A stretch of DNA of 7,535 nucleotides, from assembly GCA_902762335.1 (NCBI GenBank), contig CACWNZ010000056.1, positions 1-7,535 on the forward strand, given 5' to 3'. Made by a program: the position numbers and the translations under genes. How positions within the stretch are numbered: position 1 is the stretch's first letter; every line of letters starts with the position of its first letter. The notes beneath the pieces are model-generated. The model was not told the origin of the DNA and did not search any database. It saw only the letters and a list, made by a program, of their open reading frames with translations. Origin of the DNA: an uncultured Ruminococcus sp. (lineage in GTDB: Bacteria > Bacillota > Clostridia > Oscillospirales > Acutalibacteraceae). Of the stretch, positions 1 to 4,738 are shown piece after piece.

Positions 1-1791
1 GGCTGGTACGAGTGGTTCAAGGTCGCAGGCGTATCCTATCCCGACAACGGCTGGGTGCTCTTTGACGGCGATTCCTTCTACTACGAGAACGGCGAATACA
101 TAGTAAACACCTCAAGAACTATCGACGGCGTGACCTACACCTTCGACGGCGCGGGTATTTCCGATACCAACCCGCCCGCAGACGCATACGAGGCTACCGA
201 CTTCTCAACAGTCTCAAGCAGCAGCGGCTCATATAACTATGATGACGATGATGAGGACGAGGACGAGGATAACTACTATGACGACGAGGACGACGATGAT
301 GATGACGAGGAGGCCGCAAGGCTTGCCGAGGAGGAGCGTCAGCGTCAGGAGGCCGAGGCTCAGAGACAGAGAGAAGAGCAGGAACGTTTAGAGCGCGAGG
401 AGGCCGAGAGAAAGGCTAAGGAAGAGGCAGAGCGCAAGGCTAAGGAAGAAGCGGAGCGCAAAGCTAAGGAAGAGGCCGAACGCAAGGCCAAGGAAGAGGC
501 AGAGCGCAAAGCAAAGGAAGAAGCAGAGCGCAAGGCCAAGGAGGCGGCCGAGGCCAGAGCAAAGCTCGAGGCTGACAAGAAGGCTAAGGCAGAGGTAGAG
601 AAGAAGTTCGCAGACGAAAGCCTCAAGGCTGAGGAGAACGCCGTTATCGCCGAGTACGATTACGAGGACTCCGAGGACAGCAAGACCGTTGCAGCTATTC
701 AGACAAGGCTTTACGAGCTCGGCTACCTTACAAAGAAGGCAACAGGCTATTACGGTGAGGATACCGTAAATGCGGTAATGATATTCCAGAGCAACAACGA
801 CCTTGAGGTGACCGGCATCGTTACGGCCAAGACCTACAAGGTGCTCAAGTCCAACAAGGCTAAGAACGACTTTAATCTCCTTGAAGAAGGCGCTATCGAC
901 AGCGGAGCTTCACTCTCAGTCACGGCGCTTCAGGAGAGACTTGCAGAGCTTGACTATTACTACGATGAGATAACGGGCTTCTACGGCGAGCTCACTTCGA
1001 GCGCAGTAAAGCTTTTCCAGAAGAACAACGAGCTTGAGCCTACGGGCAACGCAGATCCCGATACTCAGCTCAAGGTATTCAGCGCAGCAGCCGTTGCCAA
1101 CCCCAATGCAGGCGGTCTTTCATACGGCGAATGCGGCACTATGGTGGGCAAGATGCAGAAGAGACTCATCGAGCTCAGATTCCTCTCGGGCGTTGAAACA
1201 AACAAGTTCGACGATGCTACACTTGAGGCAGTTCACAGCTATCAGGCTGCGGCAGGACTTGCCGAGGACGATAAGCTCACGGCAGATCAGCTTGCAGTGC
1301 TCTATTCCGATGAAGCAGTCAGACCCGCAGATTTCAGCACGATGAAGTTCGGCTTCTCGGGTGAGGACGTAGCTCAGCTTCAGTCAAGACTTGCTTCGCT
1401 CAACTACTATGACGGCAAGACCTCAGGTACCTACAGCAAAGCGGTCGTTTCCGCAGTAGAGAGCTTCCAGAAGGATTTTGACCTTGACGTAACAGGTATA
1501 GCAGACGAGGCAACTCAGGAGGCTATCAAGACCGAATCCCAGAGAGAGAACGCTCATGCGGGCGAGCAGCTCATCATGCAGACCGTTACTATCTCAGACC
1601 ACGCTCTTGCAAGCGCCGCAAAGGGACAGACTGCCGAGATAGTTCTCAATGCTAAGAACGAGCAGACAGACTTCACAAGAATGCTCGTTATCGTAGGCTC
1701 CGTATTCGCAGTAGCGCTCCTCTTCGCGGTGATCTTCGTAAAGGAGCTCAAGAAGAAGGCAGCAGCAAAGCAGACAGCCGATAAAAAATAA
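1..1791 (+). CDS. Wall-associated surface protein with four peptidoglycan-binding domains and C-terminal membrane anchor (5' partial)
   Basis: The frame is open from base 1 (596 residues visible), so the start lies upstream. The GTG at 55 has no ribosome-binding site and encodes an internal Val. Residues about 15-55 (GWVLFDGDSFYYENG, then IDGVTYTFDGAG) resemble choline/glucan-type cell-wall-binding repeats. A Ser/Tyr linker follows, then an Asp/Glu tract (81-104), then a charged helix (about 105-217) containing six identical EEAERKAK units. Four PG_binding_1-like domains follow at about 226-287, 302-360, 373-435 and 448-511, each with the pattern LQxRLxxLxYY...G.Y...T..AV..FQ...L..TG. Residues 561-580 are a hydrophobic segment followed by a Lys-rich tail (KELKKK), which fits an outside N-terminus and a short cytoplasmic tail. 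Inference: it is anchored in the membrane, grips peptidoglycan near the membrane and pushes its N-terminal part outward on the helix. No enzymatic domain is visible, and any signal peptide would lie upstream. A terminator follows directly. Domain identities are fairly sure; the biological role is unknown. Confidence 0.85.
   Translation, partial: GWYEWFKVAGVSYPDNGWVLFDGDSFYYENGEYIVNTSRTIDGVTYTFDGAGISDTNPPADAYEATDFSTVSSSSGSYNYDDDDEDEDEDNYYDDEDDDDDDEEAARLAEEERQRQEAEAQRQREEQERLEREEAERKAKEEAERKAKEEAERKAKEEAERKAKEEAERKAKEEAERKAKEAAEARAKLEADKKAKAEVEKKFADESLKAEENAVIAEYDYEDSEDSKTVAAIQTRLYELGYLTKKATGYYGEDTVNAVMIFQSNNDLEVTGIVTAKTYKVLKSNKAKNDFNLLEEGAIDSGASLSVTALQERLAELDYYYDEITGFYGELTSSAVKLFQKNNELEPTGNADPDTQLKVFSAAAVANPNAGGLSYGECGTMVGKMQKRLIELRFLSGVETNKFDDATLEAVHSYQAAAGLAEDDKLTADQLAVLYSDEAVRPADFSTMKFGFSGEDVAQLQSRLASLNYYDGKTSGTYSKAVVSAVESFQKDFDLDVTGIADEATQEAIKTESQRENAHAGEQLIMQTVTISDHALASAAKGQTAEIVLNAKNEQTDFTRMLVIVGSVFAVALLFAVIFVKELKKKAAAKQTADKK
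241..312 (+). repeat. GAN-codon tract encoding an Asp/Glu run
   Basis: This is a low-complexity run of GAT/GAC/GAG codons (residues 81-104), almost entirely Asp and Glu, interrupted once by Asn-Tyr-Tyr. It lies between the wall-binding-like N-terminal part and the charged helix. Acidic runs like this can bind divalent cations or act as spacers. That role is inferred; only the composition is seen. Confidence 0.75.
397..588 (+). repeat. 24-bp tandem repeat encoding EEAERKAK octads
   Basis: Six consecutive 24-bp units (397-540) encode the same octapeptide, EEAERKAK. Two degenerate units follow: EAAEARAK (541-564) and LEADKKAK (565-588). No two of the six units are identical in DNA; they differ at wobble positions (gag/gaa, gcc/gca/gcg, aga/cgc, aag/aaa). 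The period is 8 residues, not 7, with E and R/K spaced i to i+4. That favours a stable single alpha-helix of ER/K or TolA-stalk type over a classical heptad coiled coil. Confidence 0.9.
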
Positions 1792-1804
1792 TAACGGCAT
1801 CATC

Positions 1805-1838
1805 AAGGTGCATCGCAGACGAGCGATGCACCTTTTTT
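1805..1838 (+). terminator. Rho-independent terminator of the surface-protein gene
   Basis: A perfect 12-bp stem (1805-1816 with 1823-1834, AAGGTGCATCGC against its complement) has a 6-nt loop and runs into T6 at 1833-1838. It starts 13 nt after the TAA at 1789-1791. On the minus strand no T-run follows the stem, so it is at best a weak terminator for spoIID, which ends at 1852. Confidence 0.93.
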
Positions 1839-1851
1839 GTGCCGCGGATAT

Positions 1852-2850
1852 TTATTCTCCCGCAGCAGGTATTTTATAATAATGCCGTAATATCTCCTTA
1901 TAGTCCGAGCCCTGCTGAGCCATTGCGTTTGCGCCGTATTGACTCATTCCTACCCCGTGACCGTAGCCCTTTACGGTAAACACCACGCTTTCTCCGTCGC
2001 GGGTCACATCAAATACAGCGCTTCTCAGCCCGAAAAGCTCTCTTATCCTTGCGCCGCCGTATTCTATACCGCCTATCTCTATACTGAGCACCGTACCCGA
2101 GTCCGTTCTTCTGACCTCCCCTATGCCCTTCTCCGATGAATAGCCGGCGTTTTCCTTTTTCAGTATGCCGTCAAGATCACCGCGGCTCACGGTCTTTTCT
2201 GTACAATAGCCCGAAGCCGTCAGATCCCACGGACTCGGCACCGCCTTCAGATACGGGCTTTCAAAGCCGAACACGTCCTCCGCGTTTTCGGTCACGCCCG
2301 ACGATATGGCAAAATAAGCCGTATCTATCAGAGCACCGTCCCCGTCCCTCATCACCTCGCCGAAAACGCTGTCCACAGCGGATCCAAGCTTTTTTCGGTA
2401 TTCGTCATACTTATCTCCCCATTTTTCACGCAGCAGCTCATCGTTAAGGTATTCCCTTCCGTTTTTAAGGTTTGCGCGGAAGTACGCCCCCTTCAGCTCG
2501 GGGTCGGGGTCGCTCCTCTGCTTTTCCCGCAGTCTGCAAAAATGCGTATAGCACGCCACACACTGCGCCTTCAGAGCCTCCTCGTGATAATACGGCGGCA
2601 TTTCATAGGCAAGCGCACCGATACAGAATTCTCTGTCGCTCAGAGTGACGGTCTCACCGCTGCCCGTATCGAGTATTATAAAGCTGTCTTCTTGTTCGTC
2701 GGAGCTTTCCGTACTGCTCTCGTCCGTACTCTGCGCAGTCGTCGCCGACTGCTCCTCAACGTCGTTCCGCAGCTCTGCGCCAAGCCCCGCAAGCGGCAGA
2801 AACGCCATGAGCACGAAGCCGAATATGCAGAAAAGTATCTTTTTCCTCAA
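1852..2850 (-). CDS. spoIID: SpoIID-family peptidoglycan lytic transglycosylase
   Basis: The 332-residue product is close to the length of B. subtilis SpoIID and much shorter than its paralogue LytB. Residues 1-25 form a signal peptide or signal anchor (MRKK then a hydrophobic run). A Ser/Thr/Glu-rich linker (about 30-55) follows. The SpoIID core starts at about 72 with EFCIGALAYEMPPYYHEEALKAQ; E83 in the EMP motif matches the family's catalytic Glu. Later signatures are SSGVTENAEDVFG (183-195), SPYLKAVPSPWD (198-209) and the C-terminal GYGHGVGMSQYGA (295-307) followed by ILRHYY. In the family, SpoIID cleaves glycan strands denuded of stem peptides and acts with SpoIIP and SpoIIM during engulfment of the forespore. 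The start is TTG: GGAGG lies 8 nt upstream, and no in-frame ATG occurs before the upstream TGA at 2911-2913. Cysteines at 76, 97, 100, 105 and 216 are unusually many for an exported enzyme. The usual spoIIQ or murA neighbours are not here, so a vegetative wall role cannot be excluded. Confidence 0.9.
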   Translation of the reverse strand: MRKKILFCIFGFVLMAFLPLAGLGAELRNDVEEQSATTAQSTDESSTESSDEQEDSFIILDTGSGETVTLSDREFCIGALAYEMPPYYHEEALKAQCVACYTHFCRLREKQRSDPDPELKGAYFRANLKNGREYLNDELLREKWGDKYDEYRKKLGSAVDSVFGEVMRDGDGALIDTAYFAISSGVTENAEDVFGFESPYLKAVPSPWDLTASGYCTEKTVSRGDLDGILKKENAGYSSEKGIGEVRRTDSGTVLSIEIGGIEYGGARIRELFGLRSAVFDVTRDGESVVFTVKGYGHGVGMSQYGANAMAQQGSDYKEILRHYYKIPAAGE

Positions 2851-2858
2851 GCCCTTCC

Positions 2859-2863
2859 CCTCC
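2859..2863 (-). promoter_or_regulatory. Ribosome-binding site deciding the spoIID TTG start
   Basis: GGAGG on the minus strand lies 8 nt upstream of TTG (2850-2848), inside a purine-rich stretch. It supports TTG as the start where no ATG is available. Confidence 0.75.
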
Positions 2864-2880
2864 GTATCAGCAAAACAGTA

Positions 2881-2909
2881 ATAGTTATGCTGACGGATAA
2901 GTCTATATG
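2881..2909 (-). promoter_or_regulatory. Possible sigma-E-type promoter of spoIID
   Basis: Read on the minus strand, CATATA (2909-2904) is followed after 14 nt by CATAACTAT (2889-2881). This resembles the mother-cell sigma-E pattern (an ATA-containing -35 and a CATA-containing -10) that drives spoIID in B. subtilis. No convincing sigma-A pair is present in this gap. The predicted transcript would begin about 25 nt before the TTG. The match is loose, so this is a candidate only. Confidence 0.3.
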
Positions 2910-2920
2910 CTCACACTAAG

Positions 2921-2960
2921 AAAGACCGCCCTGCCCGTAACAGGCAGAACGGTCGTTTTT
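2921..2960 (-). terminator. Hairpin terminator after the O-antigen-ligase-like gene
   Basis: An imperfect 12-bp stem (2924-2935 with 2943-2954, two G-U pairs in the minus-strand RNA) begins just after the TGA of the ligase gene. On the minus strand the tail is TTTCTT; on the plus strand it is GTTTTT, so it can probably act in both directions. It separates the ligase gene from spoIID. Confidence 0.7.
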
Positions 2961-4558
2961 CATTCTTCAGGCTTTTCCTGTACCCTTCTTTTGGGAAGAA
3001 GCTTTTTCAGAAAACCGAATTTCGTTTTTATGTACTGCAGCTCCGACGTATCATCGTGCAGAGGCTTGGGATCTATCGCGGAGTGTATGCCCTGCTGATG
3101 ATATTTCATAACGTAGCTCAGACCCACGCCTATTATCAGCCAGAATATCAGCACCCTGTAGGTATAGTCGGTAAACAGCGCCGCCTCAAACATAGAATAC
3201 ACACAGTATGCCGCCGCAAACGCCGCTATCAGCACAAGGACGTTTCCGTCCCGACGGCTGCGCACCTTATGCCTGAACATAGACTTGAGTATAGCCTTTG
3301 CAACGGTAAGAGAAAGCACGAGAAAAAGGCTCAGCCCCACTATGCCGAAGCTCACGGTAATGGTCAGCAGTCCGTTATGGAAATCAACGTATTTATTGCC
3401 CGCAAGGTCGGTATATCTTATGCCGCCGAGATACTGCACGCCGTAGTCGGGGATATTGTCCTTGCCTATGCCGAACAGCGGATAAAGCTCGATAAGTCCG
3501 AGCGCCTGTCTCCACAGCACGAATCTGCCGCTGTCGATATTGGTGTTCTGATGACCTATGACGGGCTTCTCCTCGGGCGCCGGCTTGTTGGAGACAACGG
3601 CCTTGTCAAGCCTGATGTTGTCGTTGTTTGCATCAAGTCCCGTAGAGATCACTATGTCGGACTCCCTTTTGTTCAGCAGATAGGATATGCCGCTCTGCAC
3701 GTTCACTCTGACAAACAGCACCGAGGTGACCACTATAACGCAGCAGAGCACGGACGCTGCAAGCCTGAGCGCAAGAGTGGGCAGCTTTTTGAGATTGAAT
3801 TCCTTGAAAAGCTCATAGAAAAACAGGAACGAAAGAAAGACCATCACAAATACGACAGTCGCATTGGAATCCGTCAGCACGATAACGAAGCTGTTTATCA
3901 CTATGCTCGATATATAGAATATCCTCAGCCGTCTTGTCGCAGTTCCGTCCGCCCTTCTTATCCTCAGCATTATAGCGCACATAACTATGCACACTGCCGA
4001 ATAAAACGCGGTTACGTTAGCATTCGGAATTATGCCTACGAAGCGCCCCTCTATTATGCAGAACTCGTAGCCCATAAGAGAAAACCCCTTAGGGAATATC
4101 GCAAAAAGCACAAGACCTGTCAGCATCGTAAGATCCGTCATGACCGTGAGCACGTCGAACAGCCGCTTTATCTCCTTGCGTACCCTTGTGTTGCTCTTTT
4201 CGGAGTGTATCCCGTAGAACAGGAAGAAGCACACGGTTATCCAGTAAAGCGTAAGCGCATTCTGAAGCAGATTGATCTCCGAATGCAGTATCAGGGTCAG
4301 CAAGGCGAAAAACATGAATACGAAAATGATCCTTCTGAACTTTACGCGCATTATTCGCTTTTTTACGTAAAGCTGTCTTACCAGCAGAACGCACGACCAT
4401 ATCGTCAGCACTGCCATTGCGCTGTAAAAAGCCGCCGCCGACAGATATCTTATATCGCAGTACATAACTATCATCGTGATAAGCCTGAAGCTCGCAGGGT
4501 CGTCAAGAAATTTCAGCACCCTGCCCCAAAGGCTCCTCTTTTTTACGGTATCACTCAA
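2960..4558 (-). CDS. O-antigen ligase/Wzy-family polytopic membrane protein
   Basis: The 532-residue protein has about 11 hydrophobic segments. In the numbering of the GTG-started 535-aa version they lie near 41-63, 80-94, 100-120, 139-158, 184-203, 216-232, 235-254, 265-286, 400-427, 444-465 and 470-487. A large loop (about 287-399) carries the Wzy_C signature: GRFVLWRQALGLI (347-359), then PLFGIGKDN (363-371), then DFHNGLLTITVSFGIVG (395-411). R348 and H397 correspond to the conserved loop Arg and His of WaaL/Wzy-type enzymes, which move lipid-linked glycans onto an acceptor or polymerise repeat units outside the membrane. In a Gram-positive host the product could be a capsule, teichoic-type or exopolysaccharide polymer; the substrate cannot be read from sequence. 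A charged cytoplasmic tail (about 488-535) ends it. I chose TTG at 4558 over the in-frame GTG at 4567 because GAGGTGA lies 8 nt before the TTG. No glycosyltransferase gene is adjacent. Confidence 0.85.
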   Translation of the reverse strand: MSDTVKKRSLWGRVLKFLDDPASFRLITMIVMYCDIRYLSAAAFYSAMAVLTIWSCVLLVRQLYVKKRIMRVKFRRIIFVFMFFALLTLILHSEINLLQNALTLYWITVCFFLFYGIHSEKSNTRVRKEIKRLFDVLTVMTDLTMLTGLVLFAIFPKGFSLMGYEFCIIEGRFVGIIPNANVTAFYSAVCIVMCAIMLRIRRADGTATRRLRIFYISSIVINSFVIVLTDSNATVVFVMVFLSFLFFYELFKEFNLKKLPTLALRLAASVLCCVIVVTSVLFVRVNVQSGISYLLNKRESDIVISTGLDANNDNIRLDKAVVSNKPAPEEKPVIGHQNTNIDSGRFVLWRQALGLIELYPLFGIGKDNIPDYGVQYLGGIRYTDLAGNKYVDFHNGLLTITVSFGIVGLSLFLVLSLTVAKAILKSMFRHKVRSRRDGNVLVLIAAFAAAYCVYSMFEAALFTDYTYRVLIFWLIIGVGLSYVMKYHQQGIHSAIDPKPLHDDTSELQYIKTKFGFLKKLLPKRRVQEKPEE

Positions 4559-4563
4559 AAGCC

Positions 4564-4570
4564 TCACCTC
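4564..4570 (-). promoter_or_regulatory. Ribosome-binding site favouring the TTG start of the ligase gene
   Basis: GAGGTGA on the minus strand matches the anti-Shine-Dalgarno tail well, and its GAGG core lies 8 nt upstream of TTG at 4558. The alternative GTG (4567-4565) lies inside this site and has only AAAGAG directly against it, so initiation at TTG is preferred. Confidence 0.65.
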
Positions 4571-4583
4571 TTTATCACTTCCC

Positions 4584-4598
4584 GAGCTTATACAGCTC
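4584..4598 (-). other. Small leader hairpin upstream of the ligase gene
   Basis: A perfect 5-bp inverted repeat (GAGCT/AGCTC, 5-nt loop) lies in the predicted 5' leader, near the transcript start and about 25 nt before the TTG. Its 5' arm includes the end of an AGGAG sequence that could act as a second SD. A function is not shown. Confidence 0.4.
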
Positions 4599-4607
4599 CT
4601 ATTTTAC

Positions 4608-4636
4608 ATTATACATCTTTTATTACGATTTTTCAA
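4608..4636 (-). promoter_or_regulatory. Sigma-A promoter of the ligase gene
   Basis: On the minus strand, TTGAAA (4636-4631) is followed by a 17-nt spacer and a perfect TATAAT (4613-4608). Transcription would start near 4601, giving a leader of about 43 nt. This makes the ligase gene independent of asnB. Confidence 0.8.
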
Positions 4637-4659
4637 CATATATTCAAAGCGCTCTCTCC

Positions 4660-4680
4660 GAATAACACGGGAATAAACGG
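4660..4680 (-). repeat. Tandem near-repeat upstream of the ligase promoter
   Basis: GAATAACACGG (4660-4670) is followed directly by GAATAAACGG (4671-4680) on the plus strand. The pair lies about 24 bp upstream of the ligase -35 box and next to the hairpin after asnB. It could be a regulator site with helical-turn spacing or chance. Confidence 0.35.
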
Positions 4681-4721
4681 AACAGGCACGGCAGTCCTTT
4701 CGGATAGCTGCCGCGCCTGTT
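4681..4721 (-). terminator. Long hairpin downstream of asnB
   Basis: A 14-bp stem (4681-4694 with 4708-4721, one G-U in the minus-strand RNA) lies 17 nt past the asnB TGA. Inside it, the minus-strand RNA can add TCC-GAAA-GGA, a GNRA-type tetraloop, beside a 3-nt bulge. The minus-strand tail (CCGTTTATT) is a poor T-run, whereas the plus-strand tail (TTTTCTATTT) is good. Stem strength supports a terminator, but efficiency in the asnB direction is uncertain. Confidence 0.65.
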
Positions 4722-4738
4722 TTCTATTTATATATTCA

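Noticed and set aside
55..57. GTG as the start of the surface-protein gene
   Set aside because: The frame stays open to base 1, the preceding codons fit the wall-binding-like repeat, and no SD lies upstream. The gene is cut by the window edge.
360..626. Minus-strand open frame of Ser/Ala/Leu repeats
   Set aside because: It is the complement of the EEAERKAK repeat; the repetition simply keeps the opposite frame free of stops.
2490..2520. GGGTCGGGGTCG-type short repeat
   Set aside because: It is coding sequence for Ser-Asp-Pro-Asp-Pro in SpoIID and too short to be a CRISPR or regulatory repeat.
4565..4567. GTG as the start of the ligase gene
   Set aside because: It lies inside the GAGGTGA ribosome-binding site and has only AAAGAG directly against it; TTG at 4558 has the better SD and spacing. 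It remains possible.
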